The notes under the pieces: model-generated | What the model was told of the DNA's origin: nothing | Database searches by the model: none | What the model saw: only the letters and a program-made list of their open reading frames with translations | Shown here: positions 8,074 through 15,635 of the stretch, piece after piece | Layout of the letters: each line of letters opens with the position of its first letter | Position numbering within the stretch: position 1 is the first letter of the stretch | Made by a program: the position numbers and the translations under genes | From: Acidobacteriaceae bacterium | GTDB taxonomy: Bacteria; Acidobacteriota; Terriglobia; Bryobacterales; Bryobacteraceae | Assembly: GCA_019244055.1 (NCBI GenBank) | Contig: JAFATG010000118.1 | Coordinates: forward strand, 1-32,490 | DNA length: 32,490 nucleotides | Direction: 5' to 3'

Positions 8074-9447
8074 TCACCGGTCCTGAAGCGGGGCCGCTTG
8101 ACGGATGCGGGTGGCAAGAAGCCCGGCAAGCAGAGTGCAGCAGGAGAGGAAGCACAGGCCGGCTTGGAAACCTCCGGTGCGCGTGGTGAGAAAACCGAAT
8201 ACGTATGGACCAACGAACCCTCCGAGATTTCCGAACGAATTGATCAATCCGACCGCAGTAGCAGCAGCGGATTGGCCCAGGAAAGCGGCGGGGAGCGTCC
8301 AGAAAACGGGCAGATAAGCTTGGGAGGCTGCACCGGCGAGACAAAAGAACCCAATGACTAGCGCGAGGCGATCACCTGATAGCACTGCGAGCAGTAGCGC
8401 GCTGCCGCTGATCAGCATCGGGATGGCGGTATGCCAGCGCTTTTCGCCAGTGCGATTCGCCCAATAGCCGTTCAGCAGGATGCCGCAGATGCTGCAAAGA
8501 TAAGGAAGCACGGTTACGAGCGTGCGCGCGGAGATCGACATGGTCCTCATTTCGTTCGTGATGGACGGAAGAAAGAAAAGAAGGCCCTGATTCCCGGTCA
8601 CGACAAGCAGATAAATAAAGATGAGCAAGAGCACGTAGCGCTGACGGAAAGCATCGGAGATGCGAACGCGGCCTGCGACGATACGTGCGTGCCGCTCGGC
8701 TTCGAGACATGACATCAACCAGGATTTTTCATCTCCGGTTAACCAGGTTGCCTGGATGGGATGATCGGTCAGATAGCGCGCCGTAACCATGCCGAGCAAG
8801 ATACACGGCAGGCCTTCAAGAATAAAGACCCAGCGCCATCCGGGCAAACCGTGCCAATGAACAATTTCGAGAATCCACCGCGAAAGCGGGAGACCGATAA
8901 CTACTGCCAGCGGTTGAGTAACCATGAACCAAGCCTTGGCACGGGCCCGATCCTCGGCGCGGAACCAATGCGAAAGATACACGATGACGCCCGGGAAGAA
9001 ACCTGCTTCGGCTGCACCGAGGAGGAAGCGGGCGAAGTAGAACTGATGGGCAATCATGCTGGGACCGAACGGAGACATGCCGATGAACCCGGTAGCAGCG
9101 GCCACGATGCCCCAGGTGATCATAATTCGCGCCAGCCATTTGCGCGCGCTCCAGCGTTCGACGATCAGAGTGCTCGGCACCTCGAGAAGGAAATAGCCGA
9201 GGAAGAAAATGCCGGCACCGAGGCCTATTACGCCGTCTGTCAAGTGGAGATCGCCTTGCATTTCGAGCTTGGCGATGCCAACATTCGCCCGATCCAGGAA
9301 TGCGAAGAGATACAGAAGCATGAGGAAGGGGAGCAAGCGGCGAGTAACGCGGCGGCGGGTCCGACGGGCAACATCGATTTCCGGGGCGAGCGAGATGACG
9401 GTCCGGTCTTCAGGCGAGGGCTCGCTCATTGCAGCCAATTCTTTCAT
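8074..9447 (-). CDS. MFS transporter of the anion:cation symporter (sugar-acid/phthalate) type
   Basis: The product is a 12-helix major facilitator permease of about 457 residues. Its first helix carries FLDRANVGIAKLEM, the signature of the anion:cation symporter branch that imports hexuronates, galactonate, glucarate or similar organic acids by proton symport. FARFLLGAAEAGFFPGVIVYLSHWF and WRWVFILEGLP are further branch-typical segments. The frame is open to 9519. I prefer the ATG at 9447 (MKELAAM) over the more upstream start because it leaves a short cytoplasmic tail, but no strong Shine-Dalgarno decides it, and the ATG at 9429 is also possible. The gene is immediately upstream of the sugar-acid dehydratase in the same operon. 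The pair therefore probably takes up and starts breaking down a sugar acid. Confidence 0.87.
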   Translation of the reverse strand: MKELAAMSEPSPEDRTVISLAPEIDVARRTRRRVTRRLLPFLMLLYLFAFLDRANVGIAKLEMQGDLHLTDGVIGLGAGIFFLGYFLLEVPSTLIVERWSARKWLARIMITWGIVAAATGFIGMSPFGPSMIAHQFYFARFLLGAAEAGFFPGVIVYLSHWFRAEDRARAKAWFMVTQPLAVVIGLPLSRWILEIVHWHGLPGWRWVFILEGLPCILLGMVTARYLTDHPIQATWLTGDEKSWLMSCLEAERHARIVAGRVRISDAFRQRYVLLLIFIYLLVVTGNQGLLFFLPSITNEMRTMSISARTLVTVLPYLCSICGILLNGYWANRTGEKRWHTAIPMLISGSALLLAVLSGDRLALVIGFFCLAGAASQAYLPVFWTLPAAFLGQSAAATAVGLINSFGNLGGFVGPYVFGFLTTRTGGFQAGLCFLSCCTLLAGLLATRIRQAAPLQDR

Positions 9448-9503
9448 GTTGAGACGATACGGGACCAGAAACCTTGTGATGGCCGCAGATGAACGCTGAT
9501 TAT

Positions 9504-9515
9504 GGGGTGAACCCC
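9504..9515. repeat. Palindrome in the MFS/BON divergent intergenic region
   Basis: GGGGT-GA-ACCCC is a perfect 5-bp inverted repeat midway between the divergent MFS and BON genes. It could be an operator for the sugar-acid operon. The signal is short and may be chance. Confidence 0.25.
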
Positions 9516-9578
9516 TCATCGCTGCGAGCCGTTATATTAGATGACGGCGGCAAGTCGGACGAGACTGCGCCTGGGGGA

Positions 9579-9584
9579 AAGGAG
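9579..9584 (+). promoter_or_regulatory. Ribosome binding site of the BON-domain gene
   Basis: AAGGAG lies 4 nt before the ATG at 9589. It selects this start over the in-frame ATG at 9541, which would bury the signal peptide. Confidence 0.75.
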
Positions 9585-9588
9585 ACGT

Positions 9589-10218
9589 ATGAGTTTTCGC
9601 TATTCAACTTGGATCGGTGCGAGCGTTCTGGGCCTGATCTCACTTACGCCATTTGTAATCGCACAAGAGCAGCCGGCAACTCCTGATGCTAAACAGCAAG
9701 CCGTTCTGAACCTGGCGAAGCAGGTTCGCAAAACGATCGTTACCGATCCCCGGTACGGCGTCTTCGATAACATCCACTTTGCCATCCAAGGTGACACCGT
9801 GATTCTGCGCGGCGAAGCGTCCCGTCCGGTGCTGAAATCTAGCCTTGAGAACTCGGTCAAGAAGATCGAGGGCGTAAAAGATGTGAAGAACGACATCGAG
9901 GTCTTGCCCGTATCTCCGAACGATGATCGGATTCGTGCCGCTGTCTACGCGAGCATCTACCGGTATGGGCCCTTACAGCGCTACACGTCGAATCGGGGCG
10001 GACCAAGAGGTCCCTCGGTTGCTCGTGCGGCGGGCGGAATCACTAACGATCCGCCGATTGGCTACCATGCCATTCACATCATCGTTAAAAACGGTAACGT
10101 GACCTTGACGGGTGTTGTGGATTCCGAGGCGGATTTGGCTCTCGCGGAAATGCGCGCAAATTCCGTGCCGGGCGTGTTTAGCGTAGACAACGACCTTCGG
10201 GTCGCCACGAAGAGCTAA
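9589..10218 (+). CDS. Secreted protein with two BON domains
   Basis: This 209-residue precursor starts with a clear signal peptide (Arg near the N-terminus, hydrophobic stretch ASVLGLISLTPFV, probable cleavage after VIA). It is followed by two BON-like modules. The first (about residues 35-100) contains IHFAIQGDTVILRGEASRP and VKDVKNDIEV. The second (about 105-205) contains IHIIVKNGNVTLTGVVDSEAD and VPGVFSVDNDLRV. BON domains occur in OsmY-type and other envelope proteins and are thought to bind phospholipid or stabilise membranes in the periplasm. A stretch rich in Arg and Gly separates the key strands of the second module. The gene stands alone, divergent from the MFS gene and convergent with the amidohydrolase gene 14 bp away. 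The specific role is unknown. Confidence 0.85.
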   Translation: MSFRYSTWIGASVLGLISLTPFVIAQEQPATPDAKQQAVLNLAKQVRKTIVTDPRYGVFDNIHFAIQGDTVILRGEASRPVLKSSLENSVKKIEGVKDVKNDIEVLPVSPNDDRIRAAVYASIYRYGPLQRYTSNRGGPRGPSVARAAGGITNDPPIGYHAIHIIVKNGNVTLTGVVDSEADLALAEMRANSVPGVFSVDNDLRVATKS

Positions 10219-10232
10219 GCCTCACATCTGAA

Positions 10233-11354
10233 TCAGTTACTGGACCCGGGCAGGACTCCCCGGATCCAATGCACAGCATTATCGTGGTAAAGCTTGCGAA
10301 GCACCTCCGGCGGCAATGCAAGACCCTGAACTTTCCGCCCCCGATAATCCACGGTTTGATCCGACGAAAAGAAGGCCCAATCTGTTGCATATTGCTTCTC
10401 CCATTCCTTCTCCTCCGTTGCCGTGTTCTGCCGGTCATATAAAGACAGATCCGTCCCATATAGGATTCGATCTTGGTATTTGATCAGGAACTGTCGCGCC
10501 TTCTCGCGCGGTTGGAGGGTCAAGTACACCGATCGCGCGGCCAGATCCACCGCAAAATTCGGATAACGGTCGAATCGCCGTCCGATTTCTTCCAGGCTGG
10601 TCTCCAGGCTTCCAAGATGCGCTCCTACTACACGGAGCTTGGGATTCTCTTCCAGCATGTGATCACGAGCCTGAATAATGGTTGCCTTTCGAGGGTGATC
10701 CAGTTGGTTGTACATGTACCATTCCGGATGTTCGCTGTAATAGCTGTAATCGGGAGAATTCTTGTTCGGCGGCTGCCAGCACGAGTCAGGTTCCGCCAAG
10801 TGCGCAATCAAGGTCTTGCTTTGTGCAGCGATGTCCTTATAAATGGGCTCCAGGCGAGGATCATCCGGCATGACAAAATGCCCGGATTGGTCCTTCAATT
10901 CCATCCCGACGTTTTTCCATATCTTGACGGCAACAGCACCCCGGGCGAAATCTCGATTTAGTTGCCGAACGGCATCGTCCGCGAAGTTCGGATCGGAAAA
11001 CTTAAACGGATCAAAAGTCGTACAAAGAACGGCTTGCCCGTTGCTCCCTTTCACGAAAGCCTGCGCCGCCTCAATTTTGGTATCCAGTGTATGGAAATCT
11101 CCTTCGCCTTTGGTGGCGACAACAATATCGACCAGATGCATATGGAGCCTGCGAAGAAAGCCGTAGAAATCCGAATCCACCTTGAAGACATGAGCGTGCG
11201 TATCCACGGGCTCCATCGATGTGAATGCGCGTAAATCGGCAGGCCAAACGGTTTCGCTCGCGTCGTTTCTCGAAGCCCCAGCCGTAATCGAAACTGCGGC
11301 CCCGATAACAGCCGATCCCGCAAAGCAAAGAGAGAGTGATCGTCGCATTTCCAT
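10233..11354 (-). CDS. Secreted amidohydrolase (Amidohydro_2, TIM-barrel metal-dependent hydrolase)
   Basis: The product is a metal-dependent hydrolase of the amidohydrolase-2 (ACMSD-like) group with an export signal. From the ATG at 11354 it has 373 residues. MEMRRSLSLCFAGSAVIGAAVSI forms the signal sequence, and an equally plausible start is the ATG at 11348. The metal-binding pattern is complete: DTHAH after strand 1, KIWKNVG, a His in LIAHLAEP, a His in VVGAHLGS and an Asp in ILYGTDLS. This makes an active enzyme likely. A periplasmic or surface location distinguishes it from cytosolic decarboxylases of the family. The substrate is not evident. It lies downstream of lon on the same strand, but a terminator stands between them, so it should have its own promoter. 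Confidence 0.82.
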   Translation of the reverse strand: MEMRRSLSLCFAGSAVIGAAVSITAGASRNDASETVWPADLRAFTSMEPVDTHAHVFKVDSDFYGFLRRLHMHLVDIVVATKGEGDFHTLDTKIEAAQAFVKGSNGQAVLCTTFDPFKFSDPNFADDAVRQLNRDFARGAVAVKIWKNVGMELKDQSGHFVMPDDPRLEPIYKDIAAQSKTLIAHLAEPDSCWQPPNKNSPDYSYYSEHPEWYMYNQLDHPRKATIIQARDHMLEENPKLRVVGAHLGSLETSLEEIGRRFDRYPNFAVDLAARSVYLTLQPREKARQFLIKYQDRILYGTDLSLYDRQNTATEEKEWEKQYATDWAFFSSDQTVDYRGRKVQGLALPPEVLRKLYHDNAVHWIRGVLPGSSN

Positions 11355-11415
11355 ATTCCAAAAGCTTACAGGAGCTAAGCCAGATAAGAATGTGTCTACT
11401 CTGCTAGGGAACATA

Positions 11416-11450
11416 GAAAAGGCGCATCGGCCGATTAAGCCGGTGCGCCT
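11416..11450 (-). terminator. Rho-independent terminator after lon
   Basis: On the minus strand, 20 nt past the lon stop, a 12-bp GC-rich stem forms between 11450-11439 and 11431-11420. It has one mismatched position and a 7-nt loop, and runs directly into TTTTC. The position and the T-tract fit termination of lon before the amidohydrolase gene. Confidence 0.75.
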
Positions 11451-11470
11451 CGAGTTTCGATAGGCGGGCC

Positions 11471-13822
11471 TTAACTGGCCAGAGCCAATGATTTCAGGTT
11501 GATGTTTGGAATCACGATCGAGAGCACTTGTTCCACGCGCTCCACGAAGTGGAACTGCATTTCCTGCCGGACATGATCCGGGAGATCACGCAGGTCTTTC
11601 TTGTTGCCTTGGGGCAGAATGACGCGATTGATTCCGGATCGCCGCGCGGCCAGCAGTTTCTCTTTAACCCCACCGATCGGAAGCACTAGGCCAGCCAGCG
11701 TCATCTCGCCCGTCATAGCAATATCGGTCCGGGCGGGAAGTCCCGTGTACAGGGACGCCATTGCAGTGGTCATCGTGATGCCCGCCGACGGTCCATCTTT
11801 CGGTATGGCCCCGGCGGGAACGTGTACGTGAATACCGTTCTCCTTAATCGTCTCGGGATTGACGCCGAGCTCGTCCGCGTGCGACCAGATATAACTCTGG
11901 GCGATTTTCGCCGATTCCTGCATCACTTCCCCGAGTTGCCCGGTCAAGGTCAGCCCCTTGCCGTTCGGAAGCAGCGTGCTCTCGATGTAGAGAACGTCGC
12001 CGCCCGCTTCGGTCCATGCTAGACCGGTCGCGATACCCGCGGGAACAGCTTTGCGCATCTGCTCTGGCAGGAAGATCTCCGGCCCAAGCAGATCGGTCAA
12101 AGCTTCCGGCGTCACGGTCACTTTGTCTGCTTGTCCTTCCGCAAGGCGCAGGCTGACCTTTCGGCTCACGCGAGCGATAGCGTGCTCCAATCTGCGCAGG
12201 CCAGCCTCGCGGGTATAACCGCGAATGATCGTTTTCAGCCCTTCTTCGCTGAACTCGATCTCCTGCTCGGTCAAGCCGGTGGCTTTGAGCTGTTTCGGAA
12301 TCAAATAACGACGCGCGATCTGCAGCTTTTCCTCTTCGCTATAGCCGGAGAGCCGCAGAATTTCCATGCGGTCCAGCAGCGGTTGCGGAATTGTATCGAG
12401 CGTATTCGCCGTCGTGATGAAAAGTACCTTCGATAGATCAAACGCCAGATCGAGATAGTTATCGCGGAATGTCTTGTTTTGCTCGGGATCGAGCACTTCG
12501 AGTAATGCCGCCGCGGGATCGCCGCGGAAGTCCCGGCCCAGCTTGTCCACTTCATCCAGCAGCAGTACCGGATTCAGCGCGCCCGCCCGCCGCATCGCCT
12601 GCAGGAGACGTCCGGCCATCGCTCCGATATAGGTTCGCCGGTGCCCGCGCAGTTCGGCTTCATCGTGCATGCCACCCAAGCTGAAGCGCTCGAATTTTCG
12701 CCCGAGCGCTCGCGCGATTGACTGGCCTAACGACGTTTTTCCAACGCCCGGTGCGCCCACCAAACACAAAATCGGCGCTTTCGCTTCCGGGTTACGCTTC
12801 AGTACGCTCAAATGCTCCAGAATGCGTTCCTTGATCTCTTTCAGACCGAAGTGATCCTCATCGAGCACCTGGCGCGCATGGCCGAGCTCTAGATTGTCAT
12901 CCGTCGTCGTGCCCCAGGGCAGGTCGAGAACAAACTCAAGATAGGTCCGCGTCACATGGTAGTCAGGGGCGCCTGCGGGCAAACGCTCCAAACGCGCCAG
13001 TTCGCGCTCGAATTCCTTTTTCGCTTCCTCCGACAAATTCGTCTTGGCGAAGCGCTCTCGCAACATCTCGATCTCGGCCTTATCGCCGTCTTTATCCCCG
13101 AGCTCCTGCTGAATCGCTCGAAGCTGCTGACGGAGCAAGTACTCCCTCTGCTCTTTCGACATCTCGTCGCGAGCGCTGGAAGCGATCTTCTGCCGTAGCT
13201 CCAAAACCTGCAGTTCATGCGTGAGATAAGTATGGGTCAGGCGCAACGCGTCCAGGCGCGTCTCCACCTCAAGCAGCTTCTGTTCTTTCGTGACGTCCAG
13301 GCTGAAGATGCTTGCTAGCAGATAAGCCGTCCGTAGCGGGTCTTCGCTGCCCGCCAGCATTCGGGTCAATTCGCTTGCCGATTGCGGCTGGGACAGGGCG
13401 ATCGCTTTACCGGCCAGCTCCAACAACGCGCCCGAAAGCGCCTCGACTTCCGATCCGCCATCCTCCGGTAACGGCAGCACGCGGTATCTTGCCGTCAGGT
13501 AATCTCCATGCGGCTCCAGTTTCGCGATGACTACACGCTCTAACCCGAGCACCAAAATTTCCAGGAGACCATCGCTGGGCCGCGAGGACTTCCGGATGAC
13601 CGCCTTGGTTCCGATCGTATAAAGATCGTCCTGTTGCGGATTCTCCACCTGCGCGTCGCGCTGGGCGACCAGAAGGATCTCCTTTTCCTCTGTTTTTAGC
13701 GCGGCTTCGACGGCATGCACTGAACTTTCCCGCCCGACCGAGAGCGGCAACAACAATCCCGGGAACAGGATCGTGTTCTTAAGCGGCAAAGTTGGCAGAA
13801 CTTCGTATTCCTTGTTTGCCAT
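11471..13822 (-). CDS. lon: ATP-dependent protease Lon
   Basis: Lon is a cytosolic homohexameric AAA+ serine protease that degrades damaged and regulatory proteins. From the ATG at 13822 the protein has 783 residues. The N-terminal LON substrate-binding domain starts with LPTLPLKNTILFPG, followed by a coiled-coil region. The AAA+ module has Walker A GAPGVGKTS near residue 355 and Walker B PVLLLDEVDKL. The C-terminal protease domain has PKDGPSAGI with Ser679 and GGVKEKLLAARR with Lys722, the same numbering as the E. coli catalytic dyad, which supports this start. The frame extends upstream to a TTG at 13897, but that would add 25 residues foreign to the family. The gene is flanked by a terminator on each side, so it is its own unit. 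No heat-shock promoter or CIRCE element was recognised in front of it. Confidence 0.96.
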   Translation of the reverse strand: MANKEYEVLPTLPLKNTILFPGLLLPLSVGRESSVHAVEAALKTEEKEILLVAQRDAQVENPQQDDLYTIGTKAVIRKSSRPSDGLLEILVLGLERVVIAKLEPHGDYLTARYRVLPLPEDGGSEVEALSGALLELAGKAIALSQPQSASELTRMLAGSEDPLRTAYLLASIFSLDVTKEQKLLEVETRLDALRLTHTYLTHELQVLELRQKIASSARDEMSKEQREYLLRQQLRAIQQELGDKDGDKAEIEMLRERFAKTNLSEEAKKEFERELARLERLPAGAPDYHVTRTYLEFVLDLPWGTTTDDNLELGHARQVLDEDHFGLKEIKERILEHLSVLKRNPEAKAPILCLVGAPGVGKTSLGQSIARALGRKFERFSLGGMHDEAELRGHRRTYIGAMAGRLLQAMRRAGALNPVLLLDEVDKLGRDFRGDPAAALLEVLDPEQNKTFRDNYLDLAFDLSKVLFITTANTLDTIPQPLLDRMEILRLSGYSEEEKLQIARRYLIPKQLKATGLTEQEIEFSEEGLKTIIRGYTREAGLRRLEHAIARVSRKVSLRLAEGQADKVTVTPEALTDLLGPEIFLPEQMRKAVPAGIATGLAWTEAGGDVLYIESTLLPNGKGLTLTGQLGEVMQESAKIAQSYIWSHADELGVNPETIKENGIHVHVPAGAIPKDGPSAGITMTTAMASLYTGLPARTDIAMTGEMTLAGLVLPIGGVKEKLLAARRSGINRVILPQGNKKDLRDLPDHVRQEMQFHFVERVEQVLSIVIPNINLKSLALAS

Positions 13823-13911
13823 GGCGTTTAGTTTCTCTAGAGGTTCGATGCGCTGAACGAAGCGTAGGCTGCGATTTACTGCGTCTCGGACACTCAACGT
13901 TGGTACCCCAT

Positions 13912-13947
13912 AAAAAAGCCCGGGATCCGGTCTCCCGTACCCCGGGC
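13912..13947 (-). terminator. Rho-independent terminator after htrA
   Basis: On the minus strand GCCCGGG (13947-13941) pairs with CCCGGGC (13924-13918), and the stem is followed at once by six T. It begins 23 nt after the htrA stop codon. The 16-nt loop contains additional GC pairing potential. It also separates htrA from lon. Confidence 0.8.
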
Positions 13948-13970
13948 GGCTTCTATCTACTACGTCCTAA

Positions 13971-15524
13971 TTATTTGGGTTGAATCACAGTGAAGAAAGT
14001 ATTTCCGCCATCGTTCACTGTTACCAGAACCGCCTTTCCGTTCGCCTCATTTATGAGTTGCTTAAACTCTTGCACGGACGTGACCGGGTGCCGGTTGATG
14101 GCGGTGATCACAGTTCCTTGCTGGATGTACTGCGATTCCGCGGCCGGGCTGTCAGCGTCCACGCTGTCTACAACTACGCCTTTCGTATTAGCCGGAACGC
14201 CAATTTGCTGAGCCAGATCCGGCGTGAGCGGCTCTACCGTGATGCCGCGCGCAGAGGCGTTACCAGAATTGCCATTGTCATTCTGGTCGTTGTCGTTGCC
14301 TGGGTTGTTGCCATTTCGCTGGCCCCAATTCACGCCGCCGGGGCGCTGGCCCAGGGTTACTTTGACCGTCATCGGTTGCCCATTGCGGACCACATCCAGC
14401 GTCACGGTGCTGCCCGGCTCGTGCGAAATAACGTCCATCGTAAGCTCGTCGTAGTTCTCGATTTTCTTGCCGTCGATCGCCGTGACCACGTCACCGGATT
14501 TCAGGCCGGCCTTGTCACCGGGCCCACCTGGGACAACAGTGGAGACCAGGGCACCCTTCCCGGAGGGGACTCCGAAATGCTGTCCGAGTTCCGGCGTAAG
14601 ATTCTCCAGGTTTACACCAATGTAGCCGCGGGAAACTTTCCCGTTTTTCATCAATTGATCCATCACCTGCTTAGCGAGGTTGGAAGGCACTGCGAAGCCG
14701 ATTCCGACGTTTCCACCCTCACCGCCGAAAGCCGTTCCCCCGGTCAGGATCATCGTGTTCATACCGATTAACTGACCTTTGGCATTGATCAAAGCGCCAC
14801 CCGAGTTCCCGGGGTTGATCGAGGCGTCCGTCTGAATAAAATTCTGGATGTAGGTGTTCCGTTCGAGCGTGCGGTTCTTTGCGCTGACGATACCCATCGT
14901 CACTGTATGTTCCTGCCCAAACGGGTTGCCGATTGCAAAGCAAAGATCGCCTACGCGCGCGGCATCCGAGTTCGCGAACGGCAGCGTCGGCAGGTTATCC
15001 GCGTTGATCTTGATCACGGCCACATCGGTTTGTGGGTCAGCACCAATCACTTTGCCGCTAAAATCGCGGCCATCCGACAGGGATACTTTCAAAGAATTGG
15101 CTTTCTCTACCACGTGGTTGTTGGTAAGAATGTACCCATTTGGCGAAACCAGAATGCCGGAGCCGAGCCCTTCCTCGCGCTGATCGCGGGGGTGCCCCAT
15201 CGGACCACCGTTCCCTCCGAAAAACTGCCGGAAAAATGGATCCGAAAGCAACGGGTTATTTCCTTGCTGCTGGGAAGCTTTGATGATGCGCGTCGAGCTA
15301 ATCTCCACCACTGCGGGAGAGGCCTTCTCCACGATGTCCGCAAAGGAGGTTGAGATCGTTTCCGCTCTGACCGCCGAACTGGGGTTTGTATCCGCCCGCG
15401 CCAGTACCGGGACCGGCGCACTGTTATGGGATACGGCGAAGGCGGCTATCAGCCCGCCTCCAATCGAGGCCGCCACCAGCGTCAAAATTGCTGTGGAGCG
15501 GCGAAACTGGACCACATTTGACAT
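13971..15524 (-). CDS. HtrA/DegP-type periplasmic serine protease with two PDZ domains
   Basis: This is a 517-residue trypsin-fold protease/chaperone for misfolded envelope proteins. Residues 11-30 form a signal sequence or membrane anchor. The catalytic triad is His137 (TNNHVV), Asp167 (TDVAVI) and Ser241 (GNSGGAL), all intact. PDZ1 spans about 285-390 (SRGYIGVNLENLTP, GDKAGLKSGDVV). PDZ2 spans about 425-515. They are joined by an Asn/Gly/Asp-rich linker (about 398-424) that looks low-complexity and flexible. The gene is a standard full-length DegP/DegQ homologue. The ATG at 15524 follows AAGGAC very closely. The next gene upstream on the same strand is clpB, 111 bp away, and a strong terminator lies just downstream. 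I do not distinguish DegP from DegQ. Confidence 0.94.
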   Translation of the reverse strand: MSNVVQFRRSTAILTLVAASIGGGLIAAFAVSHNSAPVPVLARADTNPSSAVRAETISTSFADIVEKASPAVVEISSTRIIKASQQQGNNPLLSDPFFRQFFGGNGGPMGHPRDQREEGLGSGILVSPNGYILTNNHVVEKANSLKVSLSDGRDFSGKVIGADPQTDVAVIKINADNLPTLPFANSDAARVGDLCFAIGNPFGQEHTVTMGIVSAKNRTLERNTYIQNFIQTDASINPGNSGGALINAKGQLIGMNTMILTGGTAFGGEGGNVGIGFAVPSNLAKQVMDQLMKNGKVSRGYIGVNLENLTPELGQHFGVPSGKGALVSTVVPGGPGDKAGLKSGDVVTAIDGKKIENYDELTMDVISHEPGSTVTLDVVRNGQPMTVKVTLGQRPGGVNWGQRNGNNPGNDNDQNDNGNSGNASARGITVEPLTPDLAQQIGVPANTKGVVVDSVDADSPAAESQYIQQGTVITAINRHPVTSVQEFKQLINEANGKAVLVTVNDGGNTFFTVIQPK

Positions 15525-15593
15525 GTCCTTGGAAAATCCTTTCTATTTAGCGGCGCTCACGGCAAGACCCCGGGCCGCTCTCGTTTCATTGGA

Positions 15594-15624
15594 CGTTCTA
15601 AATCTCATTTCGATTTACAGAACG
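15594..15624 (-). repeat. Imperfect hairpin between clpB and htrA
   Basis: CGTTCT plus AAATC (15594-15604) can pair with GATTT plus AGAACG (15612-15616 and 15619-15624). The result is an 11-bp stem with a 2-nt bulge and a 7-nt loop. It starts 12 nt after the clpB stop, but no T-tract follows. It may be a weak terminator, an mRNA-stabilising structure or a regulator site in front of htrA. Confidence 0.35.
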
Positions 15625-15635
15625 CGTTTTGCCTT

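Noticed and set aside
8070-8213. N-terminal extension of the dehydratase frame
   Set aside because: It overlaps the end of the MFS gene and is unlike the family. The ATG at 8069 fits the operon spacing and the Cys positions.
8761-9492. 243-codon plus-strand open frame
   Set aside because: Antisense to the MFS gene, with a highly charged composition and no hydrophobic core. It is a shadow of the transporter.
13823-13897. Upstream TTG extension of lon
   Set aside because: It would add 25 residues before the canonical N-terminus. The ATG at 13822 reproduces the E. coli numbering of the catalytic Ser and Lys.
13980-14771. 263-codon plus-strand open frame
   Set aside because: Antisense to the PDZ and protease domains of HtrA, which are clearly real.
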